Source: Limanda limanda (taxonomy: Eukaryota > Chordata > Actinopteri > Pleuronectiformes > Pleuronectidae). From it: DNA of 64,000 nt. A program made the translations under genes and the position numbers. Of the stretch, positions 1 through 47,260 are shown piece after piece. A model generated the notes under the pieces. That model was not told where the DNA came from. It was given only the letters and a program-made list of their open reading frames with translations, and searched no databases. The stretch spans positions 13,717,239 to 13,781,238 of the forward strand of contig NC_083648.1 of NCBI RefSeq assembly GCF_963576545.1, read 5' to 3'. Position 1 is the stretch's first letter. Every line of letters starts with the position of its first letter.

Positions 1-463
1 CAAACCATTGATTGAGAAAACTATGGGGAAATCCAGTTTTAATAGCAACATAGGAGCAACTCAGAGAAATTTACATCACATTAAATTCAGCCACTGATAT
101 TATCCTTGGATTCGATAAAAAATGGTCACATTGTGGTAATGTGACCGGCAAAAAAAACAAACAACTGACCTGAAGGTTGAGCATTAAATATCTTCAGATT
201 ATCGCGAGGTAGGAGAGTGATGACATCTACATGAAGGTTTTACTTGTGAGGCAGCTGATGTGACGTTATCTCTCCATCCAGTAAACATCTGCAGTGCAAC
301 TTCACGTGACCGGTTTGAAATTGCATACCACGAAACAGCTTATGCCCAGAACCGGAATGAAAAACTATATTTCATAATAAACAGTAGAAACCCCACTCTC
401 TCAGTGGATAAAAGTGTCCTTGCATATTCTGAGGTAACTGGGCTCCAGGGACCTTGCAGAGTT

Positions 464-3400
464 TTATTGGGGTCTGGGTCCTCCAGCACCACCACCAGCC
501 CCCCCTCCAGGCCTGGATCCACCAGCACCCAGGGAACGCATGTCATGCCACAGCTTTACAAATGGCTCCCTCTTTCTCCAAATTAGTTTGTATCCGTACG
601 CCACGTACCATCTGTAAGACAAGACACGGTTAGGAGAAGACGGCTAAAATCTCACCATTGTTTTGTTTTGTATATCTTTGACACAAGTGAAAATGTAATG
701 ACTCACACTCCAAAGAGCGCTCCGCCAAGGTGAGCTGCGTGGTCGAAGAGCCGCCATCCCAGAAAAAGCCCTGCTGCATCGATGGCAATGAGCCCTTTCA
801 GAGCCTGGTGACAAACCATCAACAGGAAGCAAAAGTTACATACAATGTACTGAAGTGCATCAACACCTACAACTCTTTACTATGCGTACAGACTATAGAC
901 TGTCGGTTAAGCCAAAGCATTTCAGTCACCACCCAATGGCTGGCTGTAGTTAAGGTCATAAACCCTGCCTCTTCAGAGGTTAATTGATGGGATGCGGATG
1001 AAATTAAAAAGTCACGTATGTCAGAGTGCTCACTTGTTTGCTCTGTTTGGTTTTAATTAGTTATTTGATGCTATAAAAATGAGGTGATAGTGGGAGAAAG
1101 TGGACACTTGGCCATCAATACTGTCCGTACACAGTCTATGGGGTCAGACATACCTACATATTCAATCATTAACACACACACACACACACACACACACAAA
1201 TACAGTCTCTTTCTTACACTTCCTGCTGTGAAAGTCACCATCGGGAGGAAGATGATGCCTAGTTTGGCCTCTGGCACCTTTGCACAGACTGCAGCCAGGA
1301 CCGCCATGACTGCACCTGACTACAGATCAAACAATTAGACGGATCAAAACACTGGAATTATTGTATCTCTGTTGTGTTAAAATGTATTGACAATTTTAGC
1401 AAACATCTTACTGCTCCTAATGATGGATAGAGACGTCCAGAGGCTGTTTTACACATGAAGCTAACCATATTGGAAACCACACCTGAAAACACAAAATAAA
1501 GGAGCAATATAACACATTATTCAAAAAGAAATGTAACTGATCCTTCCAGTTATATTTAAGTTGGTAAAATAGCCATATTTTAACTGTGGGGTTATAATTC
1601 ACTGATGATTCAATGCTGGATTTTGATTTGATCAAACGTTATCAGACACCATTCCTTTCCTTGACTTACCAGCAGACAGGTAGACTGCAAGAAACTGCTC
1701 CTTTCCCAAGAGAGACACAACGCCTGAGGAGAACGTCCACAGCACATACATGTTGGCCACCATGTGGATAAGGGAGTAGTGGCTGAAGGCCGACAGGACC
1801 ATGGGAAGGCAGCGAGTTTCTGGTGGAGGAGAGAGAAACGGATGCAAACATTAAATGGGTGGTTGGAAAATAAAATGTTTTCTTATATAAAATAGAAGAA
1901 GGGACACACTCACTGGAAGCTGGGTTGGCCGTGAAGTACTTAATCATGCTTCTTTGCATCGAAGGGATCCGCCACAAACACAGGACCACAGCGTTCACGG
2001 CAATAATACCTGGGAAATGTTTATAAGAAAAGCTCCGATGAGGAAATGTGGGATTATGTTTAACACAATGAAATATGTTACGAGGTTGGCCATTAACTCT
2101 GAGGAAACGCAGGAACAAAACAAATCTGTGTTCTGCAAAATAAGTGTACCTGTAACAGTCCTCTGACCCTCGGTGAGGCCGCTCCAGAAGTCGTCCGCCA
2201 TCGACATCAGGAGGATGAGCTGTCGCTGGAAGCCCGACAACTGGTTCCACCAGTCGTGCCAGTATGCCATGTTCTGGGACCCCTGGTAATAGTTGAGGAG
2301 AAAGAAGAAGAACTATAAGCTACCAGTTAGTTGAGCTGTATGTGAGAATGCTCATGTCAGAGCTAGCTGCTCCAAACATGTTCTGGAACTTTTTTCGCAA
2401 GTCCCTGCCTGAATGGATCCAAATGTGAATCTGATGAAATTCGCAACCTTTGGGTGATAATTAAACAATAAATGTGATCTCAGCAACGAGAAGTATTCGT
2501 AATTTCCAGCCCCCGCCTCCTCCTCCTCTTCTTCTACCCAGGCGCCATCCCTCACCTAAAGACATTTTCATGCTATTGTGGATACTTCTGACACCAGGCA
2601 ATCTCCCACTGCCTTCTTCACATGTGAAAGGCAAAATGTCTGGACCCAATTTTCCTGACATTTTCCAGGGTTCAAGTCAGAAAAAGGTTTAAAATGAGAG
2701 CGGTGGAGGAGAGAGGCAGCAGTTTTTTTTTTTATATTAAAACCTCACCTTCTCCAATTCTTCTGACTTCTCTTCATCTTTGGCAGTCTGAACTTTGGAC
2801 TTCAGCGTCTCATATTGCAGAATGGCAGCAACACCAAAGGAGCAGCCTGTAAACTGACATGGAGTCAGGCAACAACATGGCACCATGGCACTGTCCTACG
2901 CTACATTATGCCATGCATCTATATGACATATTTAAACATCATAATTAAAGATAGTGTAATGTTCCAGTAAAAGACTGGGAGGGCCTACCCCTACTGTGAA
3001 CATCAGCGGTGTGAAGAGGCCCGGCCTGGGGACCTTTGGAGGAGGTGGGGGTCCTGGGGTGCCAGCTTCGTGTGGAGAAGGATTCGTTTCCTGGCTGACA
3101 TTGCCTTTTTTTGTTTCTGCCCGTTTGGCCTCACGACGAAATCCACACCTCTGTTGGTTGTAGAGACTCTGTCTGTGAAAACACATGACACAGGAAGAAG
3201 CATTAAAACTGAAGGATATCAGAACCGGACCAATTTATCTTACAGACGATAAATTACACCAACTTCATCTATATTAGGGCTTTCCATTTTTATTAAAAAT
3301 TCTGACATTTGCATCTGCCGATATCCGTATTGCAATATCCCAATTGATCAACAATGACATTATATCTATCTTAGATATAATATAAGGCAGAGCACTACAA

Positions 3401-4100
3401 CAGTCATGCATCAAAAACTGCGAATGGGATGTTCTTGCGGTGTTGATTCAATGTGTATACACACATATATTGTATTTATTTATTGCTTGGTTTGTGAAAT
3501 TTATAACAGTGACACCTAATGTTTCCTATGTAGTATGACAGGTTTTTAGTCTTGTATTTACAGGTTTACTCTTGCACTGTTTTGCACTCTATCCATCTCT
3601 CTATCTCTCTCTCTCTCCCATCTATCCATCTATCTACCTATCGTTGTTGTCTGCCTTACAAACATATTTAGTTCGTGATATCTGATAGTTCGAGAGTGTT
3701 TGGCAGTAATAGGTGAATCAGTGTGTTGGTGCTGCATTACTTCAGCTGTGGGGGTTCTTTAACCTCACCATTTGGTTTCCCTTCATGATCTGACCAGAGG
3801 AAGCAGAGGTTCTGCTGTTGAGGTGAAGAGTGTGAGAGACAAACCCCTTCAGGTGAAAGCTCAGCACAGGCGAGACCGAGAACAGCCCCGTGGATCTCAT
3901 TCCAATGACAGAGGGAGCAGTTAGGTAATCCCACAGTAACACATTCACACACACACACTCACACAAAGACACACACACACACACGGGTTACTGTAGGTCG
4001 GGTGTGTGTGTGCTCACCTGCAGCCTCTCGCAGCGGATCCGTGTGACCCGCTGATCAGCTGTGTTTTGGTCCAGTTCATAACACATCCTCTCCACGCCAT
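464..4100 (-). CDS. parl: Presenilin-associated rhomboid-like protease, mitochondrial (complete, 10 exons)
   Basis: Exons in transcript order: 4100-4018, 3172-2989, 2853-2749, 2273-2150, 2009-1914, 1819-1670, 1482-1412, 1319-1218, 804-707, 611-464. All joints are GT-AG and the phases are continuous, giving 386 residues (human PARL 379). The start MAWRG matches the human start and lies in a good ATG context. The product is an intramembrane serine protease of the mitochondrial inner membrane, known to cut PINK1 and PGAM5. The catalytic Ser is about residue 272, in GASGA, and the His about 330, in HAAHLGG; both sit five residues before human S277 and H335. The PNMYVLW-type segment (here [11 protein letters not shown]) and LPMVTFTAG are family hallmarks. 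Residues 1-90 are a poorly conserved, basic and proline-rich presequence. The C-terminal tail is unusually glycine-rich. The exon 3 acceptor was chosen at 2853 rather than the downstream AG because it restores FTGCSFG, as in human FTGCAFG. Confidence 0.96.
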
Positions 4101-4215
4101 GTTGGACTGACAACCTCCTGTCTAAGCTCCTCCCCCCGCCGGACCCGAGCTGAAGACCGCTTCAAGGAGTCGCCGGAAAGCTCCGACTTTCCACACCCAG
4201 CGAGCAGCTCGTAGG
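4101..4215 (-). promoter_or_regulatory. Probable parl promoter and 5' UTR (GC-rich, TATA-less)
   Basis: Immediately upstream of the parl start is a short GC-rich, CpG-containing stretch, with a C-run and CCGGAC and CGCCGG words, before the sequence becomes AT-rich past about 4240. I see no TATA box in the expected place. This is the composition expected of a housekeeping promoter. The transcription start is not determined. Confidence 0.4.
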
Positions 4216-4769
4216 TATTCGAGAGCATCAGTCCTCATGAATGTAACAATAAAACAAACGAACACGACAATTTCAACTTCAACACCTATTACCTTGTTTT
4301 TTCAAATCTTCAACACAACGATATTGTCTCATCTTATTCTATCTTACTAATAATATTGTACAAATAAACATCGGTCGACACTCAATTCTTAATTGCACCT
4401 TTTTCATAACCTTTCCAAATATATTGAATGTTTTTTGTCATTTAACAACAATAACAACCACAAAAACAAAAACAATAGATTCAGAGTTAATGTTGTTTCT
4501 CACATAAAAGTTTAGAGTCATTGAATGCACCACTATGTATAGGCCTCTGTGATACACTTCATCTCCCTCTAGTGGAGCATTAGAGTACAGAAGACACATT
4601 AATGTTAGTGGTCACACAATCTCCAAAGTGCATAAAGTAAATATTAACTTATTTATGAATAAAAACAATTCAGTAACACAATGTAATATATTTTATGTTT
4701 CAATTCTCTTGTGACAGTGTTTGTTTGATAATTTTTACACTTTTACTTATGTAAGCAATTCACATGCCA

Positions 4770-4930
4770 CTTTTGCGGATCAGTTTATTAAATCAGAAAA
4801 AGAAAATAATAAAAGAAAAATAACAAACTGGACATTTAGTGGAGCGCATACCTGCGCCAAGGCCCAACACTCCAGATTTATACCTGGATCTGCACCAAAC
4901 TGCAGTAACTCATTAATAGCAGTCCCCTAA
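4770..4930 (-). repeat. Decayed teleost interspersed repeat, 3' portion, antisense
   Basis: Read on the minus strand it contains the phrases TTTGGTGCAGATCC, AAATCTGGA, GGGCCTTGGCGCAGG and TATGCGCTCCACT. I recognise these as the 3' end of an abundant non-coding teleost repeat. Related copies lie on the plus strand at about 10075-10345 and 46735-47040. Family name and exact ends need a repeat library. Confidence 0.6.
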
Positions 4931-7723
4931 ACATGATATCCTTGAATTATTCTCTGAGAAATCAATACAAAATTTAAATAAACACTCAATCTGGCAATGT
5001 TTCAGAAAGTGAAAGAATTCCTGGATTGGCCCAGTGGTCTGGGGTCCACACCAACGTGTCTCGTGGTGATTCTATTTGTAGCTTTTGGGCAGTCCTGCCA
5101 AATAACAGACAGACAAAACAAATAAGACAAAAAACCTTGTTGGTGAAGGTAATGAATGCAAAACGTTTGAGCACAGAGCAGAATAAGAAGATGGAGAATA
5201 AATGTGCTGGTGTATAGCACATTCTTGCATAATGTATTCATCAGAAAAACATTGTCTTATTACTGAAACACTTGGAGGGCACAATGAACTTTGTTTTTGC
5301 GAATACAAGCAGTGGAATCGAGTGTGGCTGAGTAGAATTAATGGCACTAGGTGTTGCTATTGACATCTGGACAAGTTCCACAACGTCAAGCCTGCCAGTG
5401 ACTCCACAAATAGGGGGAGAAGGTAGAATTCACCACGAGAGGCTGCACTGCAGTGTCTGCAGAGGAACTGTGGGCTCCCCTCCAACTTGCACTTGACCTG
5501 CGCGGCTACTTCAGCTGTGGACCATATAGCTTCTAATAGAGCTTGAACAAAATAAAAGAAGAGTAAGCTAAGTATGGGTGATTAATAACAACTGAGGCAG
5601 CCAGTGCATCCCCCCGGGACGTTACAATACAATCTCACTTCTGCGAGAAAATTAGTCATACAGGAAAGAGGAGGGGGGGTTGATGTTTCAGGGCAAAGAT
5701 GCAGAGTGCAAAGGAAGGAGAGCAATACACCTTTGTCACTGTAGGGTTCCAAGGACATGCACTGCCAAGTTAGATGATATCCTATGGGTGCAGGTCTGGG
5801 GCAGAGGAGGACAGGGAGATGTGGGAGAGGAGGAGGGAAGTAGAGAGCTGAGGAGAGGAGGGAGGGATGACAGTGATAGGAGCGAGCACAGGACATGCCG
5901 AGGTGGGGAGGCCAGAGAGAGAGGGAGGTGAGGGGATAAAAAGAAAGGGTGAGAATCATAAATATTTGAGGAGTGGCAGGCAGAGTAAACTTAAGGCCAT
6001 TTTGGGATTTTGTGCCGTGCTGCGACCCAGCATATGCAACGTCACCACCCACACATTCGTCTCTGTTGGAATCCGTAGAGGTCTTAGGTCCCTCGCTGAT
6101 CAATGCACTGCATTTTTTTCTCTAGCAGAGGTGTCCTCTTTCAGGTCCTCTCATCGATTCTCTGTGAACCGACGCCGGCCAGGATTTGCTTGTGTCAGCA
6201 AAAGGGCACGCAGGGCCTCGGTCATGTGACAGGAAGTGTGACAACTGAAATCCGAACAAGATGTCTCTCATTTAAGGTCCAACCGATCATTCTACCACAA
6301 CTTAGTACATATGGAATAAATAACAAATTGAACAAAATGTTTGAATCTTGCATCTGTGATTTGAATCCAGAGGCATGATGATGGACGCATTTGGCCTTGA
6401 GGCTTCGATTTCAACCCAAAGGCTGAAACATCTTGTACCAGCAGCACGGTCTTTTTATACCATCAGAGGAAACTCTAGATGTACACATATTGTTCCATCA
6501 GAGTGCTGACGGGGAGCTTTCTAGGACACTGATCAATGGACCAGGTAGACAACACCTCTTTTTATTACTGTGCAGATTTTGAGACTCAGCGGTCAAATCC
6601 TAATCTGAATTCCACTGCAGTATAACCAAGCAGAGGGTACAATAACCAGTCATTATTGATCTCACTGATGAAATATGAATGTCTCTGAAGCAAAAATATC
6701 ATCTAGCTTCGCTATCACTGAAGCAACACGGTCCAGTATGTGGTCAGAGGGTGGGAGCGAGGCCGGAGCTCATCAATGTATAGGTCGGAAATAATTTATT
6801 GTTAAATAAGCAGCAAATTATTAAACCGATAAAGATCTGGCACCAGCACTTGGTGATGTATAGGAGTGTATTGGTCTTACTGGCTCAGCTGACACATGAC
6901 AAACTAAATGGCTCAACAAAACCCTGGAACATTGTAGAGATCATAAGTTTCTCAAATTGATGCTGCGGGTCCCTATAGCCAAAAGTGTAATAATTTATCT
7001 TATTTTAACATTTTAGTTCACATGCAACACACTGACAGAATGTTTGATTATTTGGGTCCCGATACACCCGCTACAATGAAACCATGAAAGAAAATATCTT
7101 CATAATTCAGGTTCCGTCCCATTTGTGTCCGATCAGGGCTCCTTGAAGTGCAAAGGTTTGAGAGCCTGGTGTGATCAAATATTGAAAAGGAAAATATATT
7201 TTTTTATGTCTTTATTATTATTTTTTACATGTTTATGACTTTATCTCTTCATGTTTTTAAATGTTATACGTTGTATATATTGTATTTGTATTATTGTATT
7301 GTATAACTACAGATGTAATCCCTTTTTTATTTGTTTTACCTATTTTATTCCTCTCTTTTCAATCTCTTTCGTGTTGCTTGAAAGTTGTTTGAAACTGTGT
7401 TTTCAGGAATTGTTTTACTCTCTGACGTGGTTTTCTTTTAATTTGGTTTCTGTGTTGTTTCAAAGGCCCATGTACATCACCTATACCCTATAAATAAAAT
7501 TGGAATTGCAAATTCGAATACAGAACAGACTTGATCAGAGTTTACCATTACAAGAAAGACATGTTTTATCAGCACAGTCAAATGTTTAAAAGTAGAAACT
7601 GAAGTAGATCAACATTTTTATAACGGAAATGAATATCTCCTCTGTTTAACCTCAGCCCAGTCGAGCGCCTGACAAAACTGTACTCCTGCATCAATGCCCA
7701 TCCTGCATCCGCTAACCCCTGCA

Positions 7724-7803
7724 ACACACACACACACACACACGCACGCACACGCACGCACGCACACGCACGCACACGCACGCACACGCACGCACACGCA
7801 CAC

Positions 7804-7888
<85 letters not shown>
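7724..7888. repeat. (CA)n microsatellite with CG interruptions
   Basis: About 165 bp of CA dinucleotides broken by regular CG steps (CACGCACG), some 40 bp before the GC-richer sequence leading to the first fgf12 start. The alternating purine-pyrimidine run is the kind of sequence that can adopt Z-DNA; that property is inferred, not seen. Confidence 0.9.
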
Positions 7889-7890
<2 letters not shown>

Positions 7891-7929
7891 CCCTGCCTCC
7901 CTCCCTCCTTCTTCTACCTGAGTCGTCAG

Positions 7930-8152
7930 CCCACCTCACTCAGAAACTCTTGGGGTAGCCTCGAACAACGAGCTGGCTGAGAGCTCTGAACATCCCGTGT
8001 CCCCGCCTCGAGCTTCAGGAGGGTCTCAGTCAGGTCTCCTCTCGTCTGCCGGCTGTCCCAGCTGAAGAAACGAGCGCGCCGCTGCTCCAAAGCGCATTAC
8101 TCCACCTGAAAGCCTGCACATCACCGCGGCAACTTCTGCACCGCCAAGGGAC
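7930..8152 (+). promoter_or_regulatory. Candidate promoter/5' UTR of fgf12 leader exon 1B
   Basis: A GC-richer stretch with several CpGs (GAGCGCGCCG, CACCGCGG) directly upstream of the short MGDKNA first exon. Composition returns to AT-rich after 8200. No clear TATA box was seen. Confidence 0.35.
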
Positions 8153-42284
<34,132 letters not shown>

Positions 42285-44880
42285 CAGCAAAGGGGAGGGG
42301 CTTCCAGCGGGGATGGGGGAGTGGCCTCATCCTGACTCAAGGGGCGGGGGTCATCAGAAACCTCGCCGCCCCCCCACCAAGATACATACCACCATCCCCT
42401 CTGAAGACGGGAGCTACGTATTACTGTACACCCGAAAAGACAAAAAAACTGAACTCTTGCCTGTGAAATACTTTTAGATGAATTAATATGAAACCAGAGG
42501 ATATATATATATATGAAAAAAAGAATATTTTCAATCAGGACTTGACCAACATTTTATGCAAAAAAAGAAAAAAAGCTGTGATAAACAAAGAATGGTGGTC
42601 TCTCTTCACACAAATACAAATATCTATCATTTCCAATTTATGCTGTGAAAAACAAGCTTTAATACATGTTCAATTTTCATAAGGTGAGTTTTTTTTAATC
42701 TAAATGCTATTGCACTCTCATATGCTTTATTGTGTTATTGCCGTCAATAATATCTATATCATCATCAGGTTTTTCCTTTGTTTTTGAGATCAGAGAAAGT
42801 TTAGATTTGATTGTTATTACTCCTTTATTTTGTTTTCTCTCACAGCTTGATCTCCAATGTATTGTCGCACTATCTGCTCTGGTGTGAGGGTAAGACTGAA
42901 TGTATTTGATAGTTCTCTGTGTTGAACTGAGACAGAGTGCTTAGGGTGGGATATAATACTCAGGTGTGTACTGTACGTTAGACTAATGAGACTAAATGGA
43001 CAGACAGGGCTGTTTGAAATACTCGAACATAAACTCCCCTACGTTGTCCTGCTATGACGGGACAGGACTGATAAAAAGCAATATGATAGCAAGCGGTTGA
43101 GTATAATACGCTAATAAGCTGACAACACATCGCTCTGATTGTTGGCAGAGAAGACTGATGAAGAAAGTGGTTTGAGGAGGTAAAAGTCTGAATCAAGGGT
43201 AAAACTGTTTTAAACTGTTTCAGTAAACTTTGCAAGGGTTACTAGGTTTTAGGTAAAGAGATGTTCACACTCGTCTACTATTCTCTCCAAAACCTGAGAG
43301 GAAGAGAAAGACCAGCATCAGCACTATGAGCCATGGCCAGAAAAAGGTCACATCACATTTGCACCTCAAGAAACACAGACCCCTTTTCTTTCCACTGATA
43401 ATCTAGGTTATAACCACAACTCCTCAAGTCTACCTACATGACAGCATTCATGCTTTTGATCTCTACGGACAAATTGTGAAATAATCCTTGTAAAAAGAGG
43501 ACGTCTTTTGAATGGAAGCTGTTTTTCCAAGACATGTCTGTGATTTCGGTTACTTTTATTGTGAAAGCATGAGAGGTTCCTCAGCACAGGTCTGACTGCC
43601 TGACTGTTTAATCATCCGCTGACTTGACCTGTTGACATTGTCTCTATCACAGAGACTTTCCCGTCACAACAGAAGCAGAGCGCTTTAATGAGGATCCAGT
43701 ATATCTGGAGTTAACCAGGTTCGAGGAAGTGTGTGTTTCCATCCCAGTGAGAGCTGTTTGTTCTCTCGGACATGGTCCTGGTTTTGTGACCCTTGAAAGG
43801 AGCCATTTGCTCCATTGTGGAAAGTCAGGTCTGTGTACGAGTAGGTGGATTGACCAGTACACCGCACACGATGTGTACACTCTCATAACTCATTCCTAAT
43901 CCCCAGATTAGTTCATCTAACTCAGGAAGTCCTCCTATCGTTCTGTGAATGGGGCGAGATGAGCAAAGGCTAACAGCCTGTCTTCCAGCACCCATCGCAC
44001 AAAGCCTGGCCACTGCTTGGTGTTTAAAGAGGTCAGGATTGGGGTCGATGGTGTTTTTGTTATTTTAAAGATGGTGTACAGCTAAGCTTAGCCAGGTTAG
44101 GTCGTTTGATAAAGGGACAAGAGGAGGCCTGACAAAGCATGACCATTGCATGATTGTAAAAGTTGATGTAAGCTTTGATTTTGAGATGAGAGCAGGGAGG
44201 ACAATGTTCCAAATCTTGGGAGAGTAGGTACAACACTTTTTAATGCAACATTTTAATCAGTATTTGCAGTGAGAGCTCCCACATCTCCCTTTTTAGTGTT
44301 TGGAAATGTTGTGCTGGGTTGGTGGTATGTAAACTCAATAGCACACATTCAGCCGCACAGAGCAAAGCGCAGTGATATATCATCATGGATCTGGGAGAGT
44401 CTTCCATCTTGGGCCCGGATCCATCGCTGGTGCAAATAACCTGCAAGAGCTAGATTAGTTCAACTTCCACAGCACCTACAGTATCACGGAGATACACAGT
44501 ATATTTGACTCTGAAAGTCGACAGGCAAGACCAGCGTATATCAGAATGTTTTTTATAGAGGTTTATATTGGTGCAAATGAGATACATGTGGACTCAAAGC
44601 AATGCATGAAATTGGATGTACTCGGTGTCAACTGTTGAACGAGAGGACTTGAGGAGGAGATGAGTAAAAGAAAGGAGGTGAAAACAGGTGAGCAGTAGCG
44701 CAGAGCACTTTTGGTGGGTTCATCGATGTATGACAGGGTGAGCCAAGGTTTCGGTTGTATGTGGTATCAAGTATCATTTGTTACTTTTATGTTTGCAGAG
44801 GATTTCACTGCATCGGAACAAGCTCATATATGCATTATGAATTGTGAGATGAAATAAAAAATATGCATTGATAATAAAAA
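42285..44880 (+). other. fgf12: Probable fgf12 3' UTR
   Basis: AT-rich, mostly non-repetitive sequence follows the stop. The first paired canonical AATAAA signals in plausible surroundings are at 44853-44858 and 44873-44878. FHF genes commonly have long 3' UTRs. Earlier, weaker signals are possible, so the end is inferred. Confidence 0.45.
44853..44878 (+). terminator. Candidate fgf12 polyadenylation signals (two AATAAA)
   Basis: Two AATAAA hexamers 20 bp apart at 44853 and 44873, followed by T/G-containing sequence. No transcript evidence is available here. Confidence 0.4.
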
Positions 44881-45255
44881 TCTGAATGAAGTTAGTGATT
44901 GTTTAAGAATAAAAACTATGTTATCAAAAACTTTCACATGCACCCAGTGATTTGATTCAGTATCGTGGATTGTGCCTGACTTGAGTGTGTGTATTTGATC
45001 CTCTTTATTTGCGTCTCTCCTTGCATCAACAAGAGAAACAGCAGGATAAGCAGAGAAACTAAATCCATCAGTGTCGGTGCTTTTTAATGCGCTTCAGTCA
45101 GATTCAGAAAATCCAATGTGTTTATCAATTCACCGGGGCTGAGTTATCGTCTCGCCGGCCCCTAAATCCGTTGTCATTTTGGGGATGGCGCGTCTTCGCC
45201 CTTAATTCTCCCGTTGTCATGGAAACAGACCTTCCGTGGCGTCTGCAAGGAGAAT

Positions 45256-45286
<31 letters not shown>

Positions 45287-45597
45287 GCTCCACTGACTTT
45301 CAGGACGTGGCTTATGTTCTCTCTCCTGTGCGATGGCTGCAGCACGGAGAACAGAAGAGTTGGAGGAGGGGTACTTTGTTCTCTTGTCTTTTTTATTGTG
45401 CTGTTTTCCTAAGTTGCAGTAAACAGCTGAGCTGTGAGCAGCACTGCAATCCATAGGGACAAAAATGTGTAGTTGATGAGCTAAAAAGAGAAATAGCATG
45501 GAAGTAGAGCACATATCTCCCATTAGAGCTAATCAAGCCGCACCAAATAGCACACAATTATAGAAGTAGTCTCCTAAATATACCAGATTTTTTTCAT

Positions 45598-45830
45598 CAT
45601 GACCCAGGAATTTTTTCCTGAGAATCAGTGAAAAATCGAAGAATGCCCCCTAAGTGATAACAAATTTTTGGTTCCTCTCCCTGATCGGCACCAAAATCGA
45701 ATGAGTTCTTCTCTGACTCATAAAACATCCTTCCACTAAGTTTCATGATATTTTGACCAAAAAATATACACACTGACCGGCAAAAAAACGGATAGGGGTG
45801 AAAACATAACCTCCCTGGCAATGATAATGG
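45598..45830 (+). repeat. Teleost interspersed repeat fragment
   Basis: Contains, in order, TTTTTGGTTCCTCTCCCTG, GGCACCAAAATCGAATGAG, CCACTAAGTTTCATGATATT, ACACTGACCGGCAAAAAAAC and GGTGAAAACATAACCTCC. This is a stock phrase of many teleost intergenic regions. Non-coding fragment. Confidence 0.65.
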
Positions 45831-46734
45831 TTACTGACAAATGTGGCAGTCATGATGGCGTTGGAGCAAAAGTAAGGTCTCTCCAAAGTCTGTAGGGTTG
45901 ATATTATTGAAACTACAAATATACTTCTTAGAATAAGTCTGAATATAGACTCTGGACCCTGAAGGAAAAGTGATGGGATCACTAAACTGTGTATGTTTTA
46001 TCTTCAGGATGAGTCAATCAGTGGTATTCATCATCTGGGGACCATGAATGTCTTGAAGCTCATTCATATTTCAGTCTGAACCAAAGAGGTGGACTCACTG
46101 ACTTTACCCTTGGTGCCATGCCATATGTGTCTGGACAAACCTTACAGAGGTGTTATCACGTGTTCTGGAGCAAAATATATCAGAAATACACAGCAGCAAA
46201 TATATTGCAAAATGTTTTGATATCCAAATGTGTGTTCAACCACAAAATCACAGAGCAAAAACTCACACTTTATCCCAATCAATATGCTCTGCTGCTCACT
46301 GCATCCGCCTCTGTAATTAACTTTTTCACGAAGAACAGAATCAAGTCAAGGTCAGCAGTTTGGACACCCATGGGAGTCAGTAAGGCTCATCTGTTTAGAA
46401 ACACTTCAGGAGGGCAAGGCCTCGAAACAGCTTGAAGGCCACTTTCTCCTCCTTTTCTCTCCATCTACATCTCCACCTCTGGCCTTTGCTTCTCTCCTCA
46501 TCTCCACCTGTTCTCCGCTACCACCTTCCCCCTTTTTCTCAGGCAACCTTGGACTCAATACCACTATTCAAATCTCCCCTGGAGAGTAAATGTACTGAGT
46601 CAAACTATTATTACCTTACAGAGTGACATCACTCAGATGTTTTATTCAAAAGCAATAACAAATAACGTAAATGCAATTTGCATGATGAAAAGGGAATTTA
46701 CCAAAATTAGAGTTTTCAAAATGTTTAACCCTTT

Positions 46735-47260
46735 TGAGATCTTTTTTTCACCTCCACATGGAGAGTTGTTTTTTGTTTGTTGTTGTTGGCAGGATTGTGA
46801 AAAAAAAGAGAAGAAGCCAATTTCCATTTAATATTGTGGAGGGCTTTGACCTCACCCAAATAAGAACCTATTCGATTTTGGTATGGATCTGGAAGCGTAT
46901 CCAGGAATAGGGATTGAGATAGAGGGTGTTTTTCAACATTTCCATGGATTTCTCAGATTATAGTCATAGATATTGTCATGTTTAATGAACTAAAATGTAT
47001 GAGTATGAAAAATCTGGATCTAGTGTAAGAAATTCAGTTTCGTCCGTCCGCCTGTCTGTCTGTCCGTCCAGAAAGTTGCCAAAATGGCCACTAAATCCAA
47101 AATGGCGAGCTTCCTGTTGCGTTTTTCATAATGCTTCATGAGACTTTTTTGCTTGTCTGGTCATCATACACCTGTGAACCGATTTTTGTGAAGAACGTTC
47201 AAAGGGAAACCTTGAGGCTGTGTTCTAGGTGGCGCTGTTGAGCCATTTAGCCACGGCCAT
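46735..47260 (+). repeat. Teleost interspersed repeat(s), sense
   Basis: 46735-47040 follows the same landmark order as 10075-10345: a GTTTGTTGTTGTTGGCAGGATT lead, TTCGATTTTGGTATGGATC, GATAGAGGGTGTTTTTCAAC, CATGGATTTCTCAG. It is followed by a CTGTCTGTCTGTCC stretch and a second fragment with AAAATGGCGAGCTTCCTGTTG and GGTGGCGCTGTTGAGCCATT, another phrase common in fish genomes. Confidence 0.6.

Larger units (their letters stand above)
4216..7929. other. Intergenic region between parl and fgf12
   Basis: The genes on either side are transcribed away from each other, so both promoters lie at the edges of this gap. I find no spliceable coding exon with a recognisable product. It holds a decayed repeat on the minus strand (about 4770-4930), a purine-rich stretch near 5790-5960, AT-rich unique-looking sequence, and a long (CA)n/(CG)-interrupted microsatellite near the right end. 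The open frame at 5582-6103 (minus) has neither family resemblance nor splice support. Confidence 0.6.

Noticed and set aside
5582..6103. A 173-residue frame on the minus strand between parl and fgf12
   Set aside because: No recognisable family, no splice context and average composition; long frames occur by chance in GC-richer stretches.
7578..7939. Open frames of alternating Cys-Val or Thr-His over 60-100 residues, also at 22023-22330 and 23756-24242
   Set aside because: They are translations of (CA)n/(GT)n microsatellites with no start context, splice sites or domain.
45214..45456. A frame with a Glu run resembling an acidic nuclear protein
   Set aside because: The acidic run is a (GAG)n stretch and the rest has no resemblance to a family.
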